A DNA stretch of 64,000 bases from Saprospiraceae bacterium (GCA_020631355.1 JAHDHL010000012.1:61532-125531), one strand, 5' to 3'. Shown: positions 18,220 through 27,863, numbered from the stretch's first letter. Notes: a model not told the origin generated them from the letters alone. Made by a program: numbers and translations.

Positions 18220-18295
18220 AACTTTGATTTGAAATTTGATGAATAGATTAATAAAAATTGGTTAGGTGTGATAATGTGATCTCAACAACACTATT

Positions 18296-18303
18296 CAAAT
18301 ATA
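18296..18303 (-). promoter_or_regulatory. -7 box upstream of the M43 protease gene
   Basis: Minus-strand TATATTTG (exact TAnnTTTG), 77 bp before the start codon. No TTG occurs at exactly 19-21 nt; the nearest gives 24. Confidence 0.4.
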
Positions 18304-18382
18304 ATTCATGTACTTCAAACGCTAAACCAAAGAATCATGAGTTATTAACAATTCCTTAAGGAATACAACATCGTATTTACGG

Positions 18383-18473
18383 CAATCCTAATATAAGTTC
18401 AAATCTGCTGCCAATAGCCTGTTTGGGCAAAATATTATTTTGTCAATGACTGCTTATGGCAGCAGATGGATTG
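18383..18473. repeat. Nested inverted repeats between NADAR and protease genes
   Basis: Outer CAATCC (18383-18388) / GGATTG (18468-18473), inner perfect 11-bp ATCTGCTGCCA (18403-18413) / TGGCAGCAGAT (18457-18467), and a central CAAAATA-T-TATTTTG palindrome around 18428-18442. No T tract follows on the minus strand. It could fold as a long stem in the 3' end of the NADAR transcript or serve as a protein site. Confidence 0.5.
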
Positions 18474-18488
18474 GTCGTTAATTTAAAT

Positions 18489-19040
18489 TTAACATAATTT
18501 TAAGAAATCTCTGGCCTCCATTAAAGCGAATCCCAAGAGGTTTTGACCCCTCCATTGAGGAGGGTGCTTTGATTTGTCATTACTTTGTGACATGCCAATT
18601 CCCCATATGCGATCATAAGGACTTGCTTCGACCAAAACCCGGTCTCCTGTATTCAATAAGAATTCCTTTAATTCCTCATTCTGACTGAACTTATGGATGT
18701 TACCTTGTTTGACGATTTCAAACTTCTTCTCACCCCATATCTCAGGATTGAAATTTCGAACTTTTCGTCCTAATTTCTTGGCTTCGGCAGGAGATTGAGC
18801 TTCTAAAATGGTAGATACCATGTCAGGGTCAAATAACTTGGCTTTCCCTACCATCATCCAATGTTCTGCCGAACGGTAAATATCCCCATCCACCTCAAAG
18901 CCTTCTAGCCACCATTGACTGAAGCAGGTCTTACCGATACTGCCATCTTTGTTGGGGGTATGCCCCCAGAAAAATACATACTTGATGACCTCGTCATTAT
19001 TGTACTTTTCAACCAACCAGTTCAAATTATATTTCATCAT
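18489..19040 (-). CDS. NADAR (YbiA-like) domain protein
   Basis: 183 residues forming one NADAR domain. Signatures are YVFFWGHTPNKDG at the start, CFSQWWLEGFEVDG, YRSAEHWMMVGKA, and RVLVEASPYDRIWGIGM near the end. NADAR proteins are N-glycosidases: some act on riboflavin intermediates (COG3236 type) and some remove ADP-ribose from guanine in nucleic acid opposite DarT-like toxins. No DarT-like toxin gene is beside it. It is upstream of the M43 protease gene on the same strand, with a 269-bp structured gap. Confidence 0.9.
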   Translation of the reverse strand: MMKYNLNWLVEKYNNDEVIKYVFFWGHTPNKDGSIGKTCFSQWWLEGFEVDGDIYRSAEHWMMVGKAKLFDPDMVSTILEAQSPAEAKKLGRKVRNFNPEIWGEKKFEIVKQGNIHKFSQNEELKEFLLNTGDRVLVEASPYDRIWGIGMSQSNDKSKHPPQWRGQNLLGFALMEARDFLKLC

Positions 19041-19382
19041 CTTAGTTTTAATACTAAACTAACTATTAAGGTGCGAATATAGTTCCTTAGTGAGTAAAAA
19101 TATTTTTGCTCCCCCTTTTTGCCTTGTTTTTCCCATGAATGCCTGTGGAAATTCTATGAATTCAAGCAGATTATCGACAAAAGTGTGTCTGGAGATGAAG
19201 TTTGTTATTCTCCGTTAGTAGATGGAATATGCCCTATTTGTATAAAATGGGGGAGATAAAACAATCTCAAACCCAACTATTCCATTATTTTTGCGACATT
19301 AATTTGTCATTGGACATTAAAATTAAAACATACATAGCCCTTTTATAAAATGGCTTTTGGCATACAAACGATATTCTGAATT
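19041..19382. other. Divergent intergenic region, NADAR / signal peptidase
   Basis: 342 bp without a supportable gene. The right part carries the lepB -7 box TATTTTTG (19286-19293). The left part should hold the NADAR promoter, but I see no clear box there. Confidence 0.5.
19286..19293 (+). promoter_or_regulatory. -7 box upstream of lepB
   Basis: TATTTTTG followed by C, matching TAnnTTTG, 90 bp before the start codon. No TTG lies at the expected distance. Confidence 0.4.
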
Positions 19383-21008
19383 ATGGAATGGATATTATTT
19401 CTCATACTTATCATTGTTGGACATATTGGTTTATTCGGTATTTTCAAGAAAGTTGACATCCCTGCATGGAAAGCTTTCGTACCCGTTCTGGGAAAGATGG
19501 AATGGATGAAATTGGTGGGACATCCGACTTGGAGGGTAGCTTTGCTATTCATACCCATTGTCAATTTTTTCATTTACGCGGGGTTATTCGTCAGTACTTC
19601 CAATAGTTTCAGAAGATATGCTTTTTGGGAGCATTTGTTGGCTGTGGTATTCGCACCGTTTTACTTGTGTTTCCTGGGTTTCTCCAAGGATGAAAAATTT
19701 AATGCTCCGGCAGTGACCGAGATGAATGCTTTCAAGGAAGAAGCCAAGGAAGCAATGAAAAGTGAGAATAAGCGCAAAATCGAAAAACTAAAGCAAAGCC
19801 CATATTTCAAATCAGGAGGCAGGGAATGGGCCGAAGCCATCATCTTTGCTGTATTTGCGGCTACCTTTATCAGGATGTTCCTCATTGAGGCATATCAAAT
19901 TCCGACTTCCTCGATGGAGGGGTCTTTGATGACCGGTGATTTTTTATTTGTGAGTAAGGCGAGTTATGGAATGAGAATGCCGAATACACCTATGCAATTG
20001 CCATTATTGCACAATAGAATACCATCCTCAGAGAGTGAATCCTATTTGAGATGGATTGAGTGGTCGTATAATAGAATAGGTAGTACAAAAAACGTCAAGC
20101 GGAATGACCCTGTCGTATTCAATTTCCCTGAGGGCGATACCATCGTCTTGCATAAGACAGATTTGTATGCACACACTAAGGGACGTTACGATTATGGGCA
20201 TCTACTATACGGGAATCGTATTCCTAGGGAGAAACTCCACGATCCGAAGTTGTTCGAATTGGTTTCAAGGCCTGTGGATAGGAGAGACCACTATATCAAG
20301 CGTTGTTTGGCCATTCCGGGTGATAAGTTCCAGATAAAGGCCGGACAAGTCTATATCAATGATAAGGCCGTTGAGAATCCCGCTAATATGCAATGGCAAT
20401 ACTTCGTGACTGCTACCAGTGAGGCTTCCAATCTTCTGAGTGTGGACAAACTCTACGAAATGGGAGTAAACGAGCAGGAAATACTCGGATACTTGGAAAG
20501 TCCTCAACAGAAAATCATAAGTATGTCCGAGGATAAGGCGAAAAAGATGAATGCGTTACCGGGTATCACTGTACAACGGAGGGACAGATCAGAGGCAACG
20601 GATGATATTTTCCCTAGAGACTCTAATTATGATTGGTCATTGGATGAATTCGGTCCAGTAGTGATACCTGCTAAAGGAGCTACGGTAGAAATTAATACTG
20701 AGAATTTATCCATCTACAGAAGAATCATAGATGTATATGAGGATAACGATTTGGAAGTGAAGAATGGTGTCATCCACATTAATGGTAGTCCGGCGGATAA
20801 GTATACTTTCGAGATGGATTACTATTGGATGATGGGAGACAACAGACATAATTCCGAGGATTCGAGATATTGGGGATTCGTGCCAGAGGACCATATCGTG
20901 GGTAAGCCCTTGTTCATCTGGTTCAGTTTGAAGAATAATAGATTGTTTGGTGGTCAATCCGGTGTAAGATGGAAGCGACTCTTTTCTTCTGCTTACAAGT
21001 TTGATTAA
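19383..21008 (+). CDS. lepB: Signal peptidase I, long Bacteroidota form
   Basis: 541 residues. Residues 1-105 hold hydrophobic segments of the Bacteroidota-type N-terminal extension, then a charged linker and a further membrane anchor (EWAEAIIFAVFAATFIRMFLI). Catalytic Ser is Ser177 in TSSMEGSL and catalytic Lys is Lys306 in YIKRCLAIPGD. The GDN box MMGDNRHNSEDSRYWGFVP is near 485. The distance from Lys box to GDN box, about 180 residues, exceeds the E. coli enzyme and reflects an inserted domain common in the phylum. It cleaves signal peptides on the outer face of the inner membrane and would process the many exported proteins here. Own terminator. Confidence 0.95.
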   Translation: MEWILFLILIIVGHIGLFGIFKKVDIPAWKAFVPVLGKMEWMKLVGHPTWRVALLFIPIVNFFIYAGLFVSTSNSFRRYAFWEHLLAVVFAPFYLCFLGFSKDEKFNAPAVTEMNAFKEEAKEAMKSENKRKIEKLKQSPYFKSGGREWAEAIIFAVFAATFIRMFLIEAYQIPTSSMEGSLMTGDFLFVSKASYGMRMPNTPMQLPLLHNRIPSSESESYLRWIEWSYNRIGSTKNVKRNDPVVFNFPEGDTIVLHKTDLYAHTKGRYDYGHLLYGNRIPREKLHDPKLFELVSRPVDRRDHYIKRCLAIPGDKFQIKAGQVYINDKAVENPANMQWQYFVTATSEASNLLSVDKLYEMGVNEQEILGYLESPQQKIISMSEDKAKKMNALPGITVQRRDRSEATDDIFPRDSNYDWSLDEFGPVVIPAKGATVEINTENLSIYRRIIDVYEDNDLEVKNGVIHINGSPADKYTFEMDYYWMMGDNRHNSEDSRYWGFVPEDHIVGKPLFIWFSLKNNRLFGGQSGVRWKRLFSSAYKFD

Positions 21009-21029
21009 TGTAAAAAGCAATTTGTAACA

Positions 21030-21080
21030 ATAGGCTATCAGAGTGGATAAGTTGACATCCTTCCGATAGCCTATTTTTTT
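21030..21080 (+). terminator. Intrinsic terminator after lepB
   Basis: Eleven-bp stem AATAGGCTATC (21030-21040) / GATAGCCTATT (21066-21076) with a 25-nt loop and a following T run. Confidence 0.8.
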
Positions 21081-21158
21081 TGTACCAATCCTTGTCTTTA
21101 CAATCCGAGGATTAATACGTAATTTAGTGTTATCATTGGGAGTATTGGATGATATCGT

Positions 21159-22304
21159 ATGCCTGAAATCGAAAATAAAATTACTGTTGAGGAAGCTATT
21201 TGTGAATTACTATATCTGCATGATGTAGTAATCATACCTCAATTAGGTGGTTTTGAAAAGGCTTACAAATCAACTTCCTTCGATTATGTGCAGGGTAAGA
21301 TTGCTCCTCCTTCCTCCGATATCACATTCAATGAGAATCTTGTAGTGGATGACGGCTTATTGATAGAACATTTCAAGAATCAGAATAGTATTACCCTACA
21401 GGAAGCCAAGGATCAAGTCAATCAATTTGCACAGGAGGCCAAACTTGTCCTTAACAACAAGGAAGTCGTCACTTTCCCAAAGATTGGGAGATTGCTAAAG
21501 GATTATGAAAAACAGACGAAATTCATTTCTGAGAATCATAATTTCAATACGGAGACATTCGGACTATCCGAGGTGAAATATTACCCGATTCTCCGTGATT
21601 TACCCAAGGAGCATCCACCAACTCCCAAAAAGGAAACCGTTTCCCAAGCCAATCCGATTACATCCCCTAAGTCCAAAAGACAGCGGAAGTCCATCTCCTT
21701 TGCCAAGATTGGTATACCTATCTTCATCATATTGGTATTGTTGAGTGCTTATTGGGCCTACAATTGGATGAGTTCGAAAGCCAATGTACCAACCACTGAA
21801 AATCAGGACGACAAGGCAGTGAATGTCAGTCCAACAGACAATGGAGAAGAAGCTAATGATGATGTATTTGCGGATGAAGCTTCTGATGATATAGATTACT
21901 CGGATGGAGCATCAGTAACCGATGATGGCATAGAGGATGAGAATCCCGATTTGGTATTGGATAATTCAGTCAATAATGACCCGGATTGGCGAGGTGATGC
22001 TTCAGAAACGGATGCAGCCGAGTCAGATTCGCCATCTCAGAATGATGATCCCATCTTCGATGAAGTGACAACAGCACCTTTCAAGGTCATCTTCGTAGGG
22101 CTATTCAGTAAACAGAAAGGAGTGGATAATTACGCTTTTCTTATCATGGAGAATAATTGGGAACCCTACACGGAAGCAACGAGTGGCGGAAGCACACGGG
22201 TAGGAATCAGGGTTCCTGATGATGTAAGTCCCCAAGCTCTACTGAATCAGGTAAGGCAGATTCCTGAATTCTCAGGTGCTTTTATCCGTACGAGAGGAAA
22301 CTGA
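21159..22304 (+). CDS. CCDC81-like HU domain / SPOR domain membrane protein
   Basis: 381 residues. Two prokaryotic CCDC81-like HU domains occupy about residues 5-65 (ICELLYLHDVVIIPQLGGFE) and 75-145 (LNNKEVVTFPKIGRLL). A basic stretch and one transmembrane helix follow (about 184-203, IGIPIFIILVLLSAYWAYNW), then a very acidic linker (about 215-300, rich in D, E and N), and a C-terminal SPOR domain (about 305-380) that should bind denuded peptidoglycan at division sites. The cytoplasmic HU-like part and periplasmic SPOR part suggest a link between nucleoid or division machinery and the wall; that role is inference. The domain order is typical of Bacteroidota. Confidence 0.87.
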   Translation: MPEIENKITVEEAICELLYLHDVVIIPQLGGFEKAYKSTSFDYVQGKIAPPSSDITFNENLVVDDGLLIEHFKNQNSITLQEAKDQVNQFAQEAKLVLNNKEVVTFPKIGRLLKDYEKQTKFISENHNFNTETFGLSEVKYYPILRDLPKEHPPTPKKETVSQANPITSPKSKRQRKSISFAKIGIPIFIILVLLSAYWAYNWMSSKANVPTTENQDDKAVNVSPTDNGEEANDDVFADEASDDIDYSDGASVTDDGIEDENPDLVLDNSVNNDPDWRGDASETDAAESDSPSQNDDPIFDEVTTAPFKVIFVGLFSKQKGVDNYAFLIMENNWEPYTEATSGGSTRVGIRVPDDVSPQALLNQVRQIPEFSGAFIRTRGN

Positions 22305-22394
22305 TCCTCGGCTGGAACTACCTCATGGTTTCAATGATATTTATTCTTTGGAAAACATAACCTGGTAGTATGGTCAATGCTACAGGATTATCTT

Positions 22395-23414
22395 CTAGAC
22401 ATTTTCCAGAACAATCTCCTTAATGGTATTAATCCATTTCGGGTCATCATTCAGACTTTCTACCAAATCGAGTTTCTCACCACCATCCTCGATGAATTCC
22501 TCCTTGTACTCGTATCCTATTTCGATCGTGGTTTCCAGACAATCGGCAACGAATGCAGGGGAAAATACCAGTAAATTCTTATGTCCGTGTTCGAGTTGTT
22601 CCTCAATCACCTTGTCTGTGTAGGGTTGTAGCCATTCCTCCGGGCCGAATCTGGATTGGTAGCAAATGGTATATTGGCCTTCGGGTATATTGAGCTTCTT
22701 GGCTATGGCAAAGGCAGTGGCATGGCATTGGGCAGAATAACAGAATTGGTTGTCATCCACGAGTTGCCTGCAGCATTGGCCATCACAACGGCAATAATCA
22801 TTTTCTTTCTTCAGGTATCGCTTCGGAACACCGTGGAAAGAGAAAATGAAATGGTCATAATCCGATAGGTCATATTTCCTTGCCTTTTCGGCGAATAGGT
22901 CAATGATATTGGGATGTTCATAATAGGAGTTAATCATCTTGATACTCGGAATCAATTCCTTTTTCTTCATGATACGCATGACTTCCTCAAAAATGGAACC
23001 TGTAGTGGCTGAAGCATATTGTGGAAACATTGGAAATACAATGATTTCATTCACTTTTGCAGCTACTAATTTATCTATTGCTGATTCGAGGGATGGATTC
23101 TGATAACGCATGGCCAATTCCACTACGAAATCTTCTCCTAACGCTTCCTGTACACCGGCAGTGACACGCTTGCCATATACCTTAAGAGGCGAACCCTCCT
23201 CTGTCCAGAGCCTTTGGTATAGCTTGGAAACTTTTGTTGAGCGAATTGGTACGACTATTCCCCTAAAAAGCATATTCCTGAATAACCAAGGCAAATCTAT
23301 GACCCTCCTGTCCGTAAGGAATTGGCTCAGGTATTTTCTGAGTCCGTTCCAGTTAGGCTCGTCAGGTGTACCCAAGTTCACCAACAAAACACCTTTTTTT
23401 CCACTTAATGCCAT
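22395..23414 (-). CDS. hemH: Ferrochelatase
   Basis: 339 residues, typical length. Motifs are GVLLVNLGTPDEP at the start, the porphyrin-iron active-site FSFHGVPKRY (catalytic His near 193) and YCYQSRFGPEEWLQPYTD. It inserts ferrous iron into protoporphyrin IX, the last step of haem b synthesis. A Cys-rich stretch CRCDGQCCRQL just after the catalytic His resembles a possible 2Fe-2S ligand site reported in some bacterial ferrochelatases. No other haem gene is adjacent. Convergent with the HU/SPOR gene. Confidence 0.94.
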   Translation of the reverse strand: MALSGKKGVLLVNLGTPDEPNWNGLRKYLSQFLTDRRVIDLPWLFRNMLFRGIVVPIRSTKVSKLYQRLWTEEGSPLKVYGKRVTAGVQEALGEDFVVELAMRYQNPSLESAIDKLVAAKVNEIIVFPMFPQYASATTGSIFEEVMRIMKKKELIPSIKMINSYYEHPNIIDLFAEKARKYDLSDYDHFIFSFHGVPKRYLKKENDYCRCDGQCCRQLVDDNQFCYSAQCHATAFAIAKKLNIPEGQYTICYQSRFGPEEWLQPYTDKVIEEQLEHGHKNLLVFSPAFVADCLETTIEIGYEYKEEFIEDGGEKLDLVESLNDDPKWINTIKEIVLENV

Positions 23415-23901
23415 AACGATTATTGATTTGTGTCCCTATTCCAACAACTAACACGTCAGATAAAGGGAGTGTTTAGGATTTGTGCTGCGAATTTAATCAG
23501 GTACAAGGATTTTAGAACCATTTCATTGCAGATTCCATACATTTTATGGTTATTCGCACCTGTTTTCATGGAATAGGGCTTTAATGACTTCTGAAAGGAA
23601 TGATAAATTTCTGTTAAATGGCCCCTTCCATATAATTTAGATTAACATTGTAGGTGTGAATCATAAACATATTATTAAATTCACTAAACTGTTTTATTAG
23701 GAAATATAGGCTGTTGGTTATGAGATGCTTATCTTTTTTTGTGTCAATTTTACACATTCGGGAAGCTTACTCAAACGGACGAAATGCAAATTTTAATATA
23801 TACTAAAAATATATGTGACTGCGTTTTTACCCCTCTTTTTTTACGATTCCTATGACGTATATTTGATACATGAATGATTCATTTTCTTGCAGGAAAATCA
23901 A
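23415..23901. other. Intergenic region ahead of the large outer-membrane protein gene
   Basis: 487 AT-rich bp with no supportable gene. It separates divergent hemH (-) and the repeat protein gene (+). A TATATTTG -7 box lies at 23858-23865, 36 bp before ATG 23902, without TTG at standard spacing. Nothing else was recognised. Confidence 0.5.
23858..23865 (+). promoter_or_regulatory. -7 box of the Ig-repeat outer-membrane protein gene
   Basis: TATATTTG, an exact TAnnTTTG, 36 bp before the ATG. The -33 element is unclear. Confidence 0.45.
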
Positions 23902-26900
23902 ATGAAAACTTTATTGAAAAATCTTTACAAAATCCTTTTGACTATGCTTACGAATAAAAGAATACTCAATGTACTCTTTCTGGTGATGTTCCTCACTTTG
24001 GGACTATCCGCACAGGAAGGTACCAAGGAGAGCAACAATGATGGCTATAGGCAAGGCGGATGGTGGACATTCGGTATCAATGGAGGTCTTTCCTACCAAT
24101 CCAGTGATGTATGCAGGACATACGATGGATGGGGTGTGGGACTGACACTGGCCAAGAATGTATATTATAAGCCCAATGCGCCTTTGGCCCTGGACCTAAG
24201 GGGTAGATTGTTATATGCCAATCAGAAAGGGGAGGATTGGGAAAGATCCTTCGGTTTACAGAATAATATCGCACTGAATGGGAATAGTGGAACAAGGGAC
24301 TTCATTGAGGAATATGACCTCAATTATCTCAACAATCCATCCCTGACATCAGATTCATCCTATTATGCCAATTACAGGAATGACTTGGCTGAATTAGGAC
24401 TGGAAGCTGTCATTAACCTCAACAGACTTCGAGAAAAAAGGAACATCATCCTTAACCTATATGGTGGATTGAATCTGGATTGGTACAGGACCAGAGTTGA
24501 CCAAGCCAATGATTTGGGTGGATTGACAGGTACTGAATATGATTATTCAGGGATTACCTCAACGGATAAGGCCACGGCCTTGTCCCAGTTGGATGGTCTG
24601 AGAGACGGAACATATGAAACCGTTGCAGATGGATTCGATAGGGAATATGGAACATTTACATGGATGCCATCTGCTGGTATTGAATTAGGTTATCAATTGA
24701 CACCCAAGTTCTCTATCGTGGGAGGTCACAAAGTGACTTGGTCAAGGGCTGATATCATGGACGGCCAGCAATGGACGGATGATAATCTAGCGACTGGTAA
24801 CAATGATATTTATCATTATACGAATGTGGGATTGAGATGGATTATCGATCCGGCTGAATCCACGATGGATCCACCTCTGATTAAGATTATCAGACCTAAG
24901 CCGTTGCCATATTCCACACAGAATGCTTATGTCAATGTCAAGGCAGAAATAGAGAATGTATCCAGCGCTGCTGATGTGAGTTGTGTATACAATGGTTCTG
25001 CATTCAACAATTTTAATTTTAATCCGAATTCAGAGAATTTCAATTGTGGATTGAACCTAGTGCCAGGAAGAAATGAATTGGTTATAACGGCTACCAATAT
25101 GGTAGGACAGGACGTTGAGAGTGTGGTCATCATTTACAATGAGCCGCAAGCACCTCAACCAGAACCGACTAGGCAGCCTCCGATTGTGGATATTACTAGA
25201 CCATCCACTTCCAATACAACAGTGAACGTACCGAATTATGACCTAAAGGCTGTGGTTAGGTATGTGAATAGCAAGTCAAATGTAAAATTCTATTTCAATG
25301 GTTCCACTACGAATAGTTTTTCATTCAACGCTTCTACAAGCCAGTTGAATGCACCATTGACCTTACAGGAAGGAAAGAATACCATCAGAATCGTAGGTAC
25401 CAATGAGGATGGTACTGCTGAGGACCAGACTGTGATTATCTATGAAGAACCTCCATGTCCGGAGCCGACAGTTAGAATCAATAACATTAGTGTGCCTGTG
25501 GCAACACCAATGAATCCGAATTTGGCCAAGAGTAACGTAAGTGCAACAGTGGAGAATGCTTCTTCCAGAAGTCAGATTAAGATGTATGTGAATGGAGATC
25601 GTTTTACGGATTTCTCCTATACTGCAAGCACCGGATCTATCAAAGCGAGCATCAGCCTTGCTGCTGGTAGGAATGAAGTGAGAATCGTTGTTTCTACGGA
25701 TTGTGGAAGGGATGAGGATGTAGAAGTGGTTACTTTCAACGCGACTACACCTACGAATCCTACTCCTCCGCCAAATCCGACACCACAGCCTACCCCTCAG
25801 CCACCAATCGTAGATATCTCTACTCCGAATAATGGTGCAAGTACTTTCAATAGTACCATCAATATGGTGGCCACGGTCAAGCATGTGACAAATAAGAATC
25901 AAATCAGGGTGACACTGAATGGTTCCAACTATAACAACTTCAGTTTCTCTGCATTCAATAAGACTGTAAAAGCGAATAACATTCCTCTGAATGTAGGGAA
26001 CAACGTAATCGAGGTTAAGGCAACGAATAATTATGGTACGGATTCGGATGATGTTTTGATTATCAGAAAGACCAATGCAACGCCTCCGCCTCCGCCACCT
26101 TGTCCGGTACCAATGGTGAATATTGATAATATCAGTGTGCCTGTGGCGACGCCAATGAATCCGAACAATGCAAAGAGTACGATGAAGGCCACAACCCAGA
26201 ACGTGAGTAGTAAGAGTCAGATTCAATTGTTCATCAACAATTCAAAGACTTCTAATTTCTCATTCAATAGTGGTACGGGTAAGATTAGTGCATCATTCGA
26301 TATGAATCCGGGTACTACAACCATCAAGTTGGTGGTGTCTACCGGATGTGGTAATGATTCGGATACGGAAACAGTGAATTTCGAGGGACAACAAATCCCC
26401 AAGCCTGTGGTGAATATTATCAAGCCACAGAATAACCAGTCATTCACTACGCCAACGACGCAATTGTCCGCAACGGTATTGAATGTGAATAGTAAGAGTG
26501 ATATCACCGTAAAGGTAAATGGTATCAAGACCAATAATTTCTCTTTCAATTCATCCAGTAATAATGTGAGTGCTACGATCAATCTGACTAGTGGTACGAA
26601 TACGATAATGGTAAGTGCCAGTAATACTGCAGGTACTGATAATGATAGTAAGTCTGTGAAATACAATGAACCACAAACCGTAAATCCACCGGTTGTGAAT
26701 ATTGTCAAGCCGCAGAATAACCAGAATTTTACCAAGTCTACGACCCAGTTGTCCGCAACGGTATTGAACGTGGATGGAAAGAGTGATATCACTGTAAAGG
26801 TGAATGGTGTCAAAACGAATAACTTCACTTACAATACATCCAATAATAATGTAATTGCGACTGTAGGTCTGAATAATGGTAAGAACACCTTACAGGTAAG

Positions 26901-27813
26901 TGCGAATAATTCTGCCGGTTCTGATAGCGATACCAAGACCGTGAATTATAATGAGCCTCAGCCTGCTATTCCACCGGTTGTGAATATCAATAAGCCATCG
27001 AATGGTTCTACAGTGAATACACAACAGGTAGATTTGAAGTCAACCGTACTTAATGTGACGAAGAAGTCTGATGTTACTGTGAAATTGAATGGAAGTAATG
27101 TAAGTAATTTCAGTTTTGCCGGAACTTCCGTTACGGCTAAGTTGACATTGAAGCAAGGTAACAATACCATTCAGGTCATTGGTAAGAACAAGGATGGTCA
27201 GGATCAGAAATCTGTTACGGTTAAGTACGTGAAGCCTACGCCTCCACCTACGGTTACCATTACTACACCAAGTGATAACCTTACGGTGGAAAAGGCAGAT
27301 TATACAGTCAAGGCTAACATTACCAATGTGAAGAAGAAGACTGATATCACTTTCACAGTGAATGGTAAGAGAATTAATCTGTTCACTTATAATGTGGCCG
27401 CAGGTAAGTTGTCTGCTCCGATTACTTTGAAAGAAGGAAACAATAATATCGTAATCAAGGTACGTAACCAAGCAGGTACGGATGAGGATAGTAAGGTGGT
27501 GACCTATAAGAAAAGTAAGCCTTATAATGGTAATAAGCCTACTGTCAATATCCAAAGTATCTCGGTTCCGGTAGCGACGCCAATGAACCCGAATGTAGGT
27601 AAGAGTAACTTGGTGGTCAAGACCCGATTTGTAGCGAATGCAAGGAATATTACCGTAACATTGAATGGTAAGTTGGTCAATGGGCTATCTTTCGATAAGA
27701 CCAAGGGCGAACTAACCGGACAATTGAACCTTAAGAAAGGTGATAATGTGGTAACGGTCAAGGCCAAGAATCCTAATGGTGAGACCACGGATACAGAAAA
27801 GGTAACTTTCTAA
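23902..27813 (+). CDS. Large outer-membrane protein: beta-barrel-like part plus ten Ig-like repeats
   Basis: 1303 residues from ATG 23902; another ATG at 23944 also yields a good signal peptide ending LGLSAQ. The first 310 residues look like an outer-membrane beta-barrel (WWTFGINGGLSYQSS, LYGGLNLDWYRTRV, YHYTNVGLRWI). From about residue 325 to the end run ten repeats of about 90 residues. Each starts P.V.I..P, has a central (V/I).VNG....FSFN segment and ends NxxGTDxDxxxVxY, consistent with bacterial Ig-like folds. Repeats 3, 5 and 10 begin with SVPVATPMNPN instead of the other start. Pro/Thr linkers separate some repeats. There is no T9SS sorting domain, fitting a protein held by its own barrel. 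A display or adhesion role is inference. Confidence 0.8.
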   Translation: MKTLLKNLYKILLTMLTNKRILNVLFLVMFLTLGLSAQEGTKESNNDGYRQGGWWTFGINGGLSYQSSDVCRTYDGWGVGLTLAKNVYYKPNAPLALDLRGRLLYANQKGEDWERSFGLQNNIALNGNSGTRDFIEEYDLNYLNNPSLTSDSSYYANYRNDLAELGLEAVINLNRLREKRNIILNLYGGLNLDWYRTRVDQANDLGGLTGTEYDYSGITSTDKATALSQLDGLRDGTYETVADGFDREYGTFTWMPSAGIELGYQLTPKFSIVGGHKVTWSRADIMDGQQWTDDNLATGNNDIYHYTNVGLRWIIDPAESTMDPPLIKIIRPKPLPYSTQNAYVNVKAEIENVSSAADVSCVYNGSAFNNFNFNPNSENFNCGLNLVPGRNELVITATNMVGQDVESVVIIYNEPQAPQPEPTRQPPIVDITRPSTSNTTVNVPNYDLKAVVRYVNSKSNVKFYFNGSTTNSFSFNASTSQLNAPLTLQEGKNTIRIVGTNEDGTAEDQTVIIYEEPPCPEPTVRINNISVPVATPMNPNLAKSNVSATVENASSRSQIKMYVNGDRFTDFSYTASTGSIKASISLAAGRNEVRIVVSTDCGRDEDVEVVTFNATTPTNPTPPPNPTPQPTPQPPIVDISTPNNGASTFNSTINMVATVKHVTNKNQIRVTLNGSNYNNFSFSAFNKTVKANNIPLNVGNNVIEVKATNNYGTDSDDVLIIRKTNATPPPPPPCPVPMVNIDNISVPVATPMNPNNAKSTMKATTQNVSSKSQIQLFINNSKTSNFSFNSGTGKISASFDMNPGTTTIKLVVSTGCGNDSDTETVNFEGQQIPKPVVNIIKPQNNQSFTTPTTQLSATVLNVNSKSDITVKVNGIKTNNFSFNSSSNNVSATINLTSGTNTIMVSASNTAGTDNDSKSVKYNEPQTVNPPVVNIVKPQNNQNFTKSTTQLSATVLNVDGKSDITVKVNGVKTNNFTYNTSNNNVIATVGLNNGKNTLQVSANNSAGSDSDTKTVNYNEPQPAIPPVVNINKPSNGSTVNTQQVDLKSTVLNVTKKSDVTVKLNGSNVSNFSFAGTSVTAKLTLKQGNNTIQVIGKNKDGQDQKSVTVKYVKPTPPPTVTITTPSDNLTVEKADYTVKANITNVKKKTDITFTVNGKRINLFTYNVAAGKLSAPITLKEGNNNIVIKVRNQAGTDEDSKVVTYKKSKPYNGNKPTVNIQSISVPVATPMNPNVGKSNLVVKTRFVANARNITVTLNGKLVNGLSFDKTKGELTGQLNLKKGDNVVTVKAKNPNGETTDTEKVTF
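24870..27813 (+). repeat. Tandem protein-coding repeats (ten units of about 270-300 bp)
   Basis: In-frame Ig-like units. Units 6 and 7 (starting near 26410 and 26695) are close to identical over about 130 bp, showing recent duplication. The SVPVATPMNPN block recurs at 25489-25521, 26134-26166 and 27562-27594. Confidence 0.8.
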
Positions 27814-27863
27814 GAGATATGCTAGGATGGTAGTCCTAGCTTAAACGACACAGCAATCTATTG

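Noticed and set aside
25363..27788. Long minus-strand frames (up to 287 residues) inside the Ig-repeat gene
   Set aside because: They mirror the repetitive coding strand; composition is odd (many His, Arg, Ile or hydrophobic runs) and no promoter or domain supports them.
24870..27813. Tandem repeats as a CRISPR array
   Set aside because: Units are about 270-300 bp, in frame and diverged, with no short identical repeats or unique spacers.
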